Assembly: GCA_024684455.1 (NCBI GenBank)
Contig: JAIKWU010000076.1
Location: 25,645-89,644, forward strand
DNA length: 64,000 nucleotides
Direction of reading: 5' to 3'
Origin: Bacteroidaceae bacterium
GTDB lineage: Bacteria; Bacteroidota; Bacteroidia; Bacteroidales; Bacteroidaceae
Shown: in pieces, positions 51,328 to 60,094 of the stretch
Layout of the letters: each line of letters starts with the position of its first letter
How positions within the stretch are numbered: position 1 is the first letter of the stretch
Program-made: the position numbers and the translations under genes
The notes under the pieces: model-generated
Database searches by the model: none
Told to the model about the DNA's origin: nothing
Seen by the model: only the letters and a program-made list of their open reading frames with translations

Positions 51328-54291
51328 ATGAAAAAACATCAACTAACTCATCTACGTTGGCTCATCCTGAGCCTTCTGCTCGCGACAGGAGTCGGGAGCG
51401 CGTGGGGACAAACGACTGACACGTACACGTTTACGAGTAAAGCGTGGGCTGCCACACTGAACGGCAATGCGGCTAACTGGACCAGTGGAAAAGACGGCAA
51501 CCAAATGACCTCCGGCCGAGGCGTTCAAGTGACGACAGGCGCAAGCGGTGCCAATGGCACATCCCCAACTTTATTCAGTAATGTTTCCCAAGTCGTTGTT
51601 ACCTATTCCACAAATGCTAATGCCGGAGCAGGTAGCATTGCCATTCAAGTCGGCAGCAATACGGCTGTTTCACAAAATGTCACAAAAACAGGTGGAACAA
51701 CCGACCGAACGCTGACTTATAATTTTTCGCCTCTACAGTCGGGCAATGTGAAGATAACCGTCACCTGTACCACAAACTCCATTTATGTAAAAAGCATTGC
51801 CATCACTCATAACATTGCTTCCAAGACGGAGACTAAGGTGACATTCCCACAAGCCTCTTATTCTACAACATATCCAGGTTTTTTCTCTGCTCCGACAGCA
51901 ACGGTCAAAAACAAAAATACCGACGCAACCATTTCTGGCGCGACGGTATCTTACACAAGTAGTAACACGGCTGTTGCTACCGTAAATAATACAACAGGAG
52001 CCGTAACGCTCGTTGGTGTCGGAACAACCAGCATCACCGCTACCTATGCTGGCAACAGTACCTACGAAGGCAGCACAGGCTCATACAACCTCACCGTTAC
52101 GGACGGACGCAGCGAAACAAATGTATCGTTTCCGCAGGACACCTATATTGCCATTTTGGGAGAGAGTTTCGCATCACCCACAGCAACCTTGTCACCCAGT
52201 GGAATAGGCAGTTTGACCTATAATAGCAGCAATACTGATGTAGCAACAGTCAATCCCTCCACGGGTGCTGTCACCATTAATGCAGTAGGTACAACCAATA
52301 TCACTGCGTCTTACGCTGGCAACAGTACCTATAAGCCCAGCAGTGCCACCTACGCGTTGACTGTCAGCAATTCGAGTAGTAGTAACTCCTTCACTTGGGA
52401 TTTGAGTACCAACTCCTATTCGTCAGCAACGACAAATCAAGTTGTTTGGAGTAGTGATTATGCCACGATGACATCCGATAAGAATACTTCTAGTACTAGT
52501 GCTAATAATTATCTGGGTGGAGATGCTAACAATAGGACCAGTTCACGCTTTTACAAAGATTTTACACTTACCATTGCTCCAGCCTCTGGTTACAAAATAA
52601 CAAGCATTGAATTTACAGCAACAACAGAAAGTTATGCATCTGCCTTGAAAAACAGCACATGGACCAATGCAACGGCAACTGTTAGTAGCAAAACCGTTAC
52701 CGTCACACCTACGGATGGAACATCCAATGTCGGTGCAACGATTGGTGCCACTTGCGGATTCACAGGTGTCACTGTTTACTATGAACAGACGAGCAGCACA
52801 GCACCCAATGCTCCGACCCTTACTGCATCACGCACCTTCTGGCCTAAGACAACAGAAGCCGCTTCGATGGTTGTGACTATCGCACCAACCACCGCAGGAT
52901 CATACGTCCGATATACCACCGATGGAACAGAACCTTCAACTTCAAACGGCACGTTAGTGATTTCTTCACAGAACGTGACCATCACAGGCACAACCACTGT
53001 CAAGGCAATCGCCTACGTAGGTGCAGCCACCAGCACCATTGCCACTGCCACCTACACGCTCGGTCAGACCGTCAATTCGATAGCAGCATTTAAGGCACTG
53101 ACTATAGGAAAAGAGGCAAGGCTGTATCTTGACCCCGCAAACGATGCCCGTGTGCTCCATGCGAGCGGCAGTGAGATTTACGTCCGCGACAATACGGGCG
53201 CTATCTGCCTCTTCCTCAACAGTAACCTGCAGAATCCTGTACCTCAGCACGACTGGCACGTCGCCGGCTGGATTATTGGTAAGTATCAGCCTTACAACGG
53301 ACTGCCTGAGATGTTGGCCACCAGCAATACAACCACCAACTACATGGCGTTCGCCGCTCCTGTGACAGAGACACCGACAGAGCCTGTCGCCATCAATCCC
53401 AACGACTTCGACAACTACAAGGCCGACTGGGTGACGATTACTGACTTGCGTGCCGAAAGTAACAACAATGTCACGGATGATGCTGGGAACACCTTCAAGG
53501 TATATAACAAGTACGGTCTCAATGCGGACAGTCACTATCAAGACCTCTACGACTACGCTCTGGTTGACCTGACAGGTCTGGCCGTTCCTTACGGTAATGA
53601 CAAAGAGATTGTGCCGATTTACTACAACGACGTCCGTCCCATCGTCTATGTCATCGATGAGAACAAAAATTTCACGTCGCCAGACAATGACATTCAGAAC
53701 GTGACTGTACGACTTGTCCGCACGCTGTCTGCCAGCAACTGGAATACGTTTGCTATTCCCTTTAACATTCCCGATTTCAATGGCAGAGTTCGTAAGTACG
53801 AACATGCAGAAGGCACGACGATGGTATTTGTCGATGATTACATCGAGGCAGGCAAACCCTACCTTGTCAAGCCTGACGAGAGCATCGTCAATCCTGTCTT
53901 TACCAACGTGACACTCTCTGCCACTCCTCCACAGAATGTGGAAGATGTGGAAGGCGGTTACAGTTTCAACGCCATCTACTCGCCGACGAACATCTACTCT
54001 GCCGACAGAACGAACCGCTTCCTCAAGACCGACGGCTATCTCTACTATCCGACGGATGAAGATGCCGGCCGTCTGAAAGGTATGCGAGCCTACTTCGTCG
54101 TGCCTGAAGGTGCATCGAACATCAAGGTCAACCCCGACGGCACTGCTACTGCGATTGATGACCTCGTCATCATGAACGACTTGAGAGACAACAAGGTCTA
54201 TGACGTCAGCGGCCGCATGGTCAGCAGCGACCTGCGAAACCTGCCGCGCGGCATCTACATCGTGAATGGGAAAAAGATGGTTATACGCTAA
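51328..54291 (+). CDS. Secreted multi-domain Ig-like protein
   Basis: 987 aa. Signal peptide WLILSLLLATGVGSAWG. In order: an N-terminal beta domain (residues 29-165), two bacterial Ig-like repeats (about 171-254 and 262-347, each ending TxITAxYAGNSTY), a third beta domain like the first (350-487), a chitobiase-C-like domain (491-579; VRYTTDGTEPSTSNGT), an OB-like or unassigned block (580-790), and a C-terminal tail VYDVSGRMVSSDLRNLPRGI ending KKMVIR, resembling a type IX sorting signal. It probably binds carbohydrate or cell surface. The nuclease ORF begins 4 nt later (ATG at 54295; preferred start 54310), so the two genes form an operon. Confidence 0.82.
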   Translation: MKKHQLTHLRWLILSLLLATGVGSAWGQTTDTYTFTSKAWAATLNGNAANWTSGKDGNQMTSGRGVQVTTGASGANGTSPTLFSNVSQVVVTYSTNANAGAGSIAIQVGSNTAVSQNVTKTGGTTDRTLTYNFSPLQSGNVKITVTCTTNSIYVKSIAITHNIASKTETKVTFPQASYSTTYPGFFSAPTATVKNKNTDATISGATVSYTSSNTAVATVNNTTGAVTLVGVGTTSITATYAGNSTYEGSTGSYNLTVTDGRSETNVSFPQDTYIAILGESFASPTATLSPSGIGSLTYNSSNTDVATVNPSTGAVTINAVGTTNITASYAGNSTYKPSSATYALTVSNSSSSNSFTWDLSTNSYSSATTNQVVWSSDYATMTSDKNTSSTSANNYLGGDANNRTSSRFYKDFTLTIAPASGYKITSIEFTATTESYASALKNSTWTNATATVSSKTVTVTPTDGTSNVGATIGATCGFTGVTVYYEQTSSTAPNAPTLTASRTFWPKTTEAASMVVTIAPTTAGSYVRYTTDGTEPSTSNGTLVISSQNVTITGTTTVKAIAYVGAATSTIATATYTLGQTVNSIAAFKALTIGKEARLYLDPANDARVLHASGSEIYVRDNTGAICLFLNSNLQNPVPQHDWHVAGWIIGKYQPYNGLPEMLATSNTTTNYMAFAAPVTETPTEPVAINPNDFDNYKADWVTITDLRAESNNNVTDDAGNTFKVYNKYGLNADSHYQDLYDYALVDLTGLAVPYGNDKEIVPIYYNDVRPIVYVIDENKNFTSPDNDIQNVTVRLVRTLSASNWNTFAIPFNIPDFNGRVRKYEHAEGTTMVFVDDYIEAGKPYLVKPDESIVNPVFTNVTLSATPPQNVEDVEGGYSFNAIYSPTNIYSADRTNRFLKTDGYLYYPTDEDAGRLKGMRAYFVVPEGASNIKVNPDGTATAIDDLVIMNDLRDNKVYDVSGRMVSSDLRNLPRGIYIVNGKKMVIR

Positions 54292-54309
54292 AGCATGGAG
54301 GACAGAACA

Positions 54310-55773
54310 ATGAAAAAGAACTATATCATTCCCGAAACGATGAAACAAGTGAACCTACATACAGATACTTACCTACAAGCAGCCAGTGACCCTCACATCA
54401 ACGACGACGGCGATGTCGTAATACCAGGTGAGGGCGGAGGCGGCAATGCCGACGATGGCTGCGCCAAGGAGCGCAACGCTTGGGAGAGTGGCGGCCTATG
54501 GGCGTTCCTGCTCATGCTGCTGTTCTTTGCAGCACCCAACATGAGCCTACGGGCACAAGTCACCGACGGTGAACCCGATGCTACGAAGACAGTAGAAAGC
54601 ATTACTTTCGTACAGTTGAATGGTACTACCGTCACATACGCTTCAGGTACGTTTGACGATGTGACCGTCCTTCCAGGTGTCGGTCTGAAGATCTATGCCA
54701 CCGGCAGCACGACGTCGGTGGACTACCTCTTCTGCCAGATGTCGAGTATTACTTATACCTACAATGGTGGCGTCTCCCCTGTTGACAACAACGTCAACGC
54801 CAACTGGAACATTGCGGGCAAGAACATACCAGAAAGTGGTCCACACAACTGGGGTACAGATGGCTATTTCAAGTCTTCAACAGATTACAATGCTTCGACC
54901 GATGACTGGGCATGGCGACTTGAATATCCGCATATCAGCGAGAGCAGTAACTGTCAGCGTGTAGTGAAAGCGTGTGGTCAATATGGCATTACCTACTCCC
55001 TCGAATGGGACAACTCGAAGAGAGGCAACCGCTGGACGGTCTATACCATGTGCGCAGCAAACAACGCCAGCAACGTGGACCGCACTAACACCTTCTATAC
55101 CGACCCTGCTGTGACTAATTCACCTGCAAATAGTTACACTCAAAGTAGTACATACAGCCGTGGTCACCTTTGCCCGAGTGCCGACCGTTTGGCTTCGACG
55201 GCACAGAACAAGCAGACGTTCTTCATGACCAACATGCAACCGCAGTACCAAAACCACAACGGCGGTGTATGGGGTACACTTGAAGGCTATGTGAGAACCA
55301 AATGGCAACCAACCAACTCGAACGACACGCTCTATGTCGTGAAGGCTGCAACCATCGAGAACGTAACACTGAACGGCTCCACCCAGTCGGGCGTCATCAC
55401 GACGACTACCGACGGCGACGGCAACACCCTCCAAGTGCCGAAGTATTTCTACATGGCCTTCCTGTACTACACAAAGTCAACCAACTCCTACAAGGCATTC
55501 GCCCTCTGGACGGAGCAGAAGTCATCAAACAACGACAGTGCCGCCACCATCATCAGCAACAAAATCAGCATCGACGAACTTGAACTCCGCACAGGCATCG
55601 ACTTCTTCTGCAACCTGCCTGACGACATTGAGGCAACTGTCGAAGCCACGGCTACCTACTGGGACAATAGCAGCAACAGCGCGAAGGAGCGTCTTTACGA
55701 CATTCCCGAGCCAGCCGATGATGACACCATCAACATCGAGGACATCGAAGGCGCAGAGATAGCCGCGATGTAA
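54310..55773 (+). CDS. Secreted DNA/RNA non-specific endonuclease with unusual leader
   Basis: 487 aa from ATG 54310 (KKNYIIPETMKQVNLHT); ATG 54295 adds five codons. The nuclease domain has the active-site block YSRGHLCPSADRL (family DRGH; here the first Asp is Ser) and NMQPQYQNHNGGVWGTLE, with the Mg-binding Asn region. A hydrophobic segment (SGGLWAFLLMLLFFAAPNMS) starts about 68 residues into the protein and looks like a second signal or anchor. The first 60 residues resemble a separate short Bacteroidota peptide family (KKxYIxP start, Gly-rich end). The C-terminus is acidic. Likely secreted and degrades extracellular nucleic acid. Confidence 0.85.
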   Translation: MKKNYIIPETMKQVNLHTDTYLQAASDPHINDDGDVVIPGEGGGGNADDGCAKERNAWESGGLWAFLLMLLFFAAPNMSLRAQVTDGEPDATKTVESITFVQLNGTTVTYASGTFDDVTVLPGVGLKIYATGSTTSVDYLFCQMSSITYTYNGGVSPVDNNVNANWNIAGKNIPESGPHNWGTDGYFKSSTDYNASTDDWAWRLEYPHISESSNCQRVVKACGQYGITYSLEWDNSKRGNRWTVYTMCAANNASNVDRTNTFYTDPAVTNSPANSYTQSSTYSRGHLCPSADRLASTAQNKQTFFMTNMQPQYQNHNGGVWGTLEGYVRTKWQPTNSNDTLYVVKAATIENVTLNGSTQSGVITTTTDGDGNTLQVPKYFYMAFLYYTKSTNSYKAFALWTEQKSSNNDSAATIISNKISIDELELRTGIDFFCNLPDDIEATVEATATYWDNSSNSAKERLYDIPEPADDDTINIEDIEGAEIAAM

Positions 55774-55818
55774 ACCATCCGACACATAACATAAGAAAAA
55801 CCTCAAAAGTGATAAAGT

Positions 55819-55848
55819 GAAGAGGCGGCCCTTACGAGCCGCCTCTTC
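55819..55848 (-). terminator. Hairpin after the 75-aa membrane protein gene
   Basis: GAAGAGGCGGC and GCCGCCTCTTC form an 11-bp perfect stem; the last codons and stop of the 55832 gene lie in the stem. There is no long T-run. Confidence 0.55.
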
Positions 55849-56059
55849 TCAGTCTGCGGAAGAGATTCGTGATCTTTTCGTTCATCAGCACGTCGATGCC
55901 GACGAACGACCCTGCACAGATGAAGCATTGAGCCGTGAACATCAGGACGGATTCGGAGATGCTACCCGACGGCTCAACGCAGAAACCTGCGACTGCCATG
56001 CCCACGCCTGCGAGTAGCAAGAAGGCAGCCGCAAGCATTCGGAACTTTGCATTCGTCAT
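55832..56059 (-). CDS. Small membrane protein, 75 aa
   Basis: Two hydrophobic segments (MLAAAFLLLAGVGMAVAGFC, VLMFTAQCFICAGSFVGIDV), ending in a basic tail FRRLRRGGS. No family recognised. It lies 15 nt after the HU-like gene and is probably translated from the same transcript. Confidence 0.6.
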   Translation of the reverse strand: MTNAKFRMLAAAFLLLAGVGMAVAGFCVEPSGSISESVLMFTAQCFICAGSFVGIDVLMNEKITNLFRRLRRGGS

Positions 56060-56074
56060 ACTTGCGGCTACGGA

Positions 56075-56500
56075 TTAGGGTTCGGGCTCGTCGCCGCCTT
56101 CGTCCTCGTCCTCGGGCTTCGGGGTGGTGTCCTGCAGGCTGACGGCCTGGAGGTTGCGCCAGAGGTCCTTGTTCGGGGTGTAGACGATTTTGCGGCGATA
56201 GACGAGTTCTGCAGCCGATTCGGGCTGTTCGTCCGATGCTTTCGCGTTGACGGCGAAGCGGAAGGAGCCGATTTCAGGCACCTCGACCGAGTGGCCGTTC
56301 ATCAGGAAGTTCTTGAACTCGTTGCACAGCGCATCGACCGCTGCGTAGAAGACGCCGCGACGCACGCCCGAGTTGTCGGCTGCACGCGCCAGGAGATAGT
56401 CCTTGTCGATGCGCGGCAGGGTGACGCTGCGGGTCACGTAGGCGTTCTTCTTCTTCATTGCCAACTTCTGGAGTTTGGACTTAAGCCATACTTTTGCCAT
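56075..56500 (-). CDS. HU/IHF-like DNA-binding protein with acidic tail
   Basis: 141 aa. A basic start (KVWLKSKLQKLAMKKKNAYV), then an HU-type alpha-beta core (RGVFYAAVDALCNEFKNFLM, HSVEVPEIGSFRFAV, where GSFRF matches the HU arm base), and a very acidic end (EDEDEGGDEPEP). It resembles the Bacteroidetes HU-related proteins of about 120-160 aa rather than the 90-aa HU. A start at Met15 (56458) is possible. Role: nucleoid structure or regulation. Confidence 0.78.
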   Translation of the reverse strand: MAKVWLKSKLQKLAMKKKNAYVTRSVTLPRIDKDYLLARAADNSGVRRGVFYAAVDALCNEFKNFLMNGHSVEVPEIGSFRFAVNAKASDEQPESAAELVYRRKIVYTPNKDLWRNLQAVSLQDTTPKPEDEDEGGDEPEP

Positions 56501-56677
56501 AGTTGTGTTTCAATTAACAATTAATAATGAACAATTAACAATCTCTCACTCTTCTCCTTTGCGCGCCGAGGATAGGGGTGTTTGTCTTTCGACGGTGCAA
56601 AAGTAGATAATCCAAAATAAAGAAAGAGGGAAATCGGGGGTGTGCGAACGTGAAGTGATAAACTTTAACATTACAGA

Positions 56678-56708
56678 GTGCCCCGCTGCACAGTAGGCAG
56701 CGGGGCAC
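56678..56708 (-). terminator. Terminator after tdk
   Basis: GTGCCCCGCTGC and GCAGCGGGGCAC form a 12-bp perfect stem with a 7-nt loop, 70 nt past the tdk stop on the minus strand. Confidence 0.7.
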
Positions 56709-56779
56709 TTACCTTATTATTTAATGCACGCGTATGCGCGCGCATGAACAAAAGTATGTGTAATCAGGATGGCCTGCGG

Positions 56780-57364
56780 CTATGGCTCTTGCATGGCCTG
56801 CTTGTAGCATTCGCGGCAGAGGGGTTCGTACTCCTTGGTCTCGCCGAGCATGACCTGTCGGTCGCCCTCGACGATGCGGTGGCTGACGTAGGCGAGTGAG
56901 CCGCAGCGCATACAGATGGCGTGCACTTTCAGTACGTCGTCGGCAATGGCGAGCAGTCGGGGCATGGGTCCGAAGGGTTCGCCTCGGAAGTCGAGGTCGA
57001 GGCCTGCGACGATGACGCGGACGCCGCGGTTGGCGAGTTCGTTGCAGACGGCGACGATGCCGTCGTCGAAGAACTGTGCTTCGTCGATGCCGATGACCTG
57101 TGAGTCGCCGCAGAGCAGGAGGATGCTCTGTGAGGAATCGACGGGGGTGGACATGATGCTGGTGCCTTCGTGGCTGACGACTTCTTCTTCGCTGTATCGG
57201 ACGTCGATGGAGGGTTTGAAGATCTGGACGCGCTGGCGTGCGAACTGGGCTCGGCGCATACGGCGGATGAGTTCTTCGGTCTTTCCCGAGAACATGGAGC
57301 CGCAGATGACTTCGACGCGGCCTGCGCGTATCATTTCGCCGCTTCTGAAATTGAGTTCTGCCAT
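56780..57364 (-). CDS. tdk: Thymidine kinase
   Basis: Phosphorylates thymidine; cytosolic. 194 aa from ATG 57364 ([14 protein letters not shown]); the 38-codon extension in the track lies in the RNA methylase gene. P-loop [19 protein letters not shown], Walker [11 protein letters not shown], lasso and zinc site [12 protein letters not shown] and CRECY. It overlaps the 3' end of the RNA methylase gene by 34 nt. Confidence 0.96.
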   Translation of the reverse strand: MAELNFRSGEMIRAGRVEVICGSMFSGKTEELIRRMRRAQFARQRVQIFKPSIDVRYSEEEVVSHEGTSIMSTPVDSSQSILLLCGDSQVIGIDEAQFFDDGIVAVCNELANRGVRVIVAGLDLDFRGEPFGPMPRLLAIADDVLKVHAICMRCGSLAYVSHRIVEGDRQVMLGETKEYEPLCRECYKQAMQEP

Positions 57365-57924
57365 GGTGATGGAGTTATGGTGGTGTGATTCAGTTTGAAG
57401 AATTCCCAGATGACGATGCCGGCGGTGGTGGAGACGTTGAGCGAGTGCTTCGTGCCGAACTGGGGGAGTTCGAGGCATCCGTCGCAGAGGTCAACGACGC
57501 TTTGCTGCACGCCTTTCACTTCGTTGCCGAAGATGACGGCCATCTTTCTGCTCTGGGCTTTGTACTGTGTGGCTTGCAGACGGCTCAGGTCGATGCTGTC
57601 TTCGGCCTGTTCGACGGCAAGGACGGTGTAGCCATCGGCCTTGAGCCGTGTTACTGCCTCGTGGGCATCGGCGCAGTAGGTCCAGGCGACGGATTCTTCG
57701 GCTCCGAGGGCGGTCTTGTGTATCTCGGGGTGGGGTGGACGGCCTGTGATGCCGCAGAGGACGATGCGTTCGACGCGGTAGGCGTCGCTGGTGCGAAACA
57801 CGCTGCCGACGTTGTACATCGACCGCACGTTGTCGAGTACGACGACGAGCGGCATTTTCTCGGCTCGGCGGAACTCCTCGACCGTGAGGCGTCCCATCTC
57901 AGTGACTTTCAACTTACGTCCCAT
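57331..57924 (-). CDS. TrmH/SpoU-family RNA 2'-O-methyltransferase
   Basis: 197 aa from ATG 57924 ([18 protein letters not shown]). SPOUT motifs: motif 1 [18 protein letters not shown], motif 2 [12 protein letters not shown], motif 3 [20 protein letters not shown], which forms the knot and SAM pocket. Target RNA is unknown (TrmH-like tRNA or rRNA). It is 7 nt downstream of lgt and overlaps tdk. Confidence 0.93.
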   Translation of the reverse strand: MGRKLKVTEMGRLTVEEFRRAEKMPLVVVLDNVRSMYNVGSVFRTSDAYRVERIVLCGITGRPPHPEIHKTALGAEESVAWTYCADAHEAVTRLKADGYTVLAVEQAEDSIDLSRLQATQYKAQSRKMAVIFGNEVKGVQQSVVDLCDGCLELPQFGTKHSLNVSTTAGIVIWEFFKLNHTTITPSPWQNSISEAAK

Positions 57925-57931
57925 CGCCGTC

Positions 57932-58882
57932 TCATTGAAGTTGTTTTCTCTTTGCGCGTACCATGAAGAAGATGCCGATGAGCACAAAGGGAATGCTCAG
58001 CATCTGTCCCATGTCGAGCGGCAGCGTACCGTCGTCAACGCCGCCCTGCACTTCTTTCAGAAATTCGATGAAGAAACGGAACGTGAAGATGGATGCGAGG
58101 CAGAAGCCGAAGTAGAAGCCGCTGCCGGCACGACGCCATTTCTTATAAATGAGATAGGCGATGAGGAAGATGACGATGTAGGCCAGCGCCTCGTACAGTT
58201 GGGAGGGATGACGCGGCACGAGTTGGTCGCCCACCATCGCTTCCTGCGTATGGAACAGGAATGCCCAGGGCACGTCGGTCTGGCTGCCTATGATTTCGGA
58301 GTTCATCAGGTTGCCCAGACGGATAAATGCGGCAGGCATGGCGGCCGTCACACCAAAGATGTCGAGCACCTGCATCGTCGGCAGTTTCGTGCGTCGGAGA
58401 TAGAGCACGATGGCCAGGAACAGGCCGATGGTGCCACCGTGCGACGCCAGACCTGCGTAGCCGGTGTAGTGCCATTCGGACGGGAAGGTGTCATACTTAA
58501 TGGGCAGCAGCATTTCAATCCAGCCTTGTGTGCTCGTCAGGTAGTAGTCGGGTTCGTAGAACAGGCAGTGACCGAGCCGTGCACCGATGATGATGCCGAA
58601 GAAGCAGTAGAAAAGCAGCGGGTCGAACTTGCCCGTCGGCTGCAACTTCCCCCGTTTGTCGGGCGCAGGGTCAATCTGCTCTTGGCGGTACATCCAGCGC
58701 ACGAAGAGGAAGCCCGACAGGATGGCCAGCACCCAGCACAGCGCATACCAGCGCACCGTGACGGGACCTATGCTGAACGCCTCGACCGAGGGTTGCCAGT
58801 CGATGAAGAGCGGGAGCCCCACCCCCCTGACCCTCCCTACGAGGGAGGGGAGTATATAGTTCAATGTGAATAAGAAATTCAT
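57932..58882 (-). CDS. lgt: Prolipoprotein diacylglyceryl transferase with repeat-derived insert
   Basis: Transfers diacylglycerol to the lipobox Cys in the inner membrane. 316 aa with about seven membrane segments. Conserved blocks: VEAFSIGPVTVRWYALCWV near the start, GLASHGGTIGLFLAIVL and RLGNLMNSEIIGSQTDVPWA (family signature with the essential Asn and Glu region). Between MNFLFTLNYI and FIDWQPSVEAFSIG lies an extra stretch LPSLVGRVRGVGLPL that is the in-frame translation of a REP-like palindrome (58816-58851). Normal Bacteroidetes Lgt lacks this. It looks tolerated because it lies before the first membrane segment. Confidence 0.93.
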   Translation of the reverse strand: MNFLFTLNYILPSLVGRVRGVGLPLFIDWQPSVEAFSIGPVTVRWYALCWVLAILSGFLFVRWMYRQEQIDPAPDKRGKLQPTGKFDPLLFYCFFGIIIGARLGHCLFYEPDYYLTSTQGWIEMLLPIKYDTFPSEWHYTGYAGLASHGGTIGLFLAIVLYLRRTKLPTMQVLDIFGVTAAMPAAFIRLGNLMNSEIIGSQTDVPWAFLFHTQEAMVGDQLVPRHPSQLYEALAYIVIFLIAYLIYKKWRRAGSGFYFGFCLASIFTFRFFIEFLKEVQGGVDDGTLPLDMGQMLSIPFVLIGIFFMVRAKRKQLQ

Positions 58883-58957
58883 CTGTATAAAGAAATAAAG
58901 GTCAATGAAAAGAAGTATCTACTCCCCTCCCTCGCAGGGAGGGGCAGGGGGGTGGGT
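58816..58957. repeat. Inverted pair of REP-like elements, one inside lgt
   Basis: The copy at 58816-58857 reads CCCACCCCCCTGACCCTCCC and then GAGGGAGGGGAGTA. The second copy (58920-58957) is its reverse complement with three small changes. They are about 62 nt apart and face each other; the first lies in lgt codons 11-25, the second in the lgt-ychF gap. Confidence 0.88.
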
Positions 58958-58966
58958 CTGCTGTTT

Positions 58967-60070
58967 TCAGACATTAAACCTAAAGTGCATAATATCGCCG
59001 TCCTGGACGACATAGTCCTTTCCTTCGACGCCCATTTTGCCTGCCTCGCGCACGGCGGCTTCGCTGCCGTAACGGATATAGTCGTCATACTTGATGACTT
59101 CGGCACGGATGAAGCCTTTCTCGAAGTCGGTGTGGATGACGCCGGCACACTGCGGAGCCTTCCAGCCGCGCTTGTAGGTCCATGCCTTCACTTCCATCGG
59201 GCCGGCGGTGATGAATGTCTCGAGGTTGAGCAGATGGTAGATGGCCTTGATGAGGCGGTCACAGCCGCTCTCGGTGAGGCCCATGTCCTCGAGGAACATT
59301 TGCTTCTCCTCGTACGACTCGAGTTCGGCGATGTCGGCCTCGGTCTGTGCCGAGATGATCATCAGTTCGGCTTCCTCGTCCTTGATGGCCTCGCGCACCT
59401 GGGCGACGTACTCGTTTCCGTTGGCAGCCGAGGCGTCATCGACGTTGCAGACGTACAGGACGGGTTTGGTCGTGAGCAGGAACATCTGCTTGGCACAGGT
59501 GACTTCTTCGTCGTTCTGAAGTTCGACGGTGCGGGCGCTGCGGCCTTGTTCGAGGGCTTCTTTGTAGCGGAGCAGCAGGCCGAGTTCGACCTTTGCCATC
59601 TTGTCGCCGCCTACATTGGCTTGTTTCTCGACACGCTTGATGCGGTTTTCGACCGTCTCGAGGTCCTTCAGTTGCAGTTCCGTGTCGATGATTTCCTTGT
59701 CGCGGACAGGATCGACGGAGCCATCGACGTGGACGACGTTGTCGTTGTCGAAACAGCGCAGCACGTGGATGATGGCGTCACATTCGCGGATGTTGCCCAG
59801 GAACTGGTTGCCCAGGCCTTCGCCCTGGCTCGCCCCCTTGACGAGTCCGGCGATGTCAACGATGTCGCAGACGGCAGGGACGATGCGTCCAGGATGCACC
59901 AGTTCTGCGAGTTTCGTGAGGCGTTCGTCGGGTACGGACACCTGTCCCATCTGTGCGTCGATGGTGCAGAAAGGAAAGTTGGCTGCCTGCGCCTTTGCGC
60001 TCGACAGACAGTTGAACAGTGTTGATTTTCCCACGTTGGGAAGGCCTACAATGCCTGCTTTCAATGCCAT
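58967..60070 (-). CDS. ychF: Obg-related GTPase/ATPase YchF
   Basis: 367 aa, the usual YchF/OLA1 length. G1 loop GLPNVGKSTLFNCLSSAK, switch region DIVDIAGLVKGASQGEGL, G4-like NVDDA (YVCNVDDASAANGN; the family binds ATP rather than GTP), and a C-terminal TGS domain (GVIHTDFEKGFIRAEVI). Ribosome-associated stress-response ATPase. It follows the sugar kinase gene by 24 nt. Confidence 0.95.
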   Translation of the reverse strand: MALKAGIVGLPNVGKSTLFNCLSSAKAQAANFPFCTIDAQMGQVSVPDERLTKLAELVHPGRIVPAVCDIVDIAGLVKGASQGEGLGNQFLGNIRECDAIIHVLRCFDNDNVVHVDGSVDPVRDKEIIDTELQLKDLETVENRIKRVEKQANVGGDKMAKVELGLLLRYKEALEQGRSARTVELQNDEEVTCAKQMFLLTTKPVLYVCNVDDASAANGNEYVAQVREAIKDEEAELMIISAQTEADIAELESYEEKQMFLEDMGLTESGCDRLIKAIYHLLNLETFITAGPMEVKAWTYKRGWKAPQCAGVIHTDFEKGFIRAEVIKYDDYIRYGSEAAVREAGKMGVEGKDYVVQDGDIMHFRFNV

Positions 60071-60094
60071 AATTATGGAGAATTTATGGGGGAG

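Noticed and set aside
52966-54348. 460-aa minus-strand ORF
   Set aside because: Antisense shadow of the Ig-like secreted protein; Val/Arg/His-rich with no domain.
58952-60025. 357-aa plus-strand ORF
   Set aside because: Antisense to ychF, whose motifs are complete.
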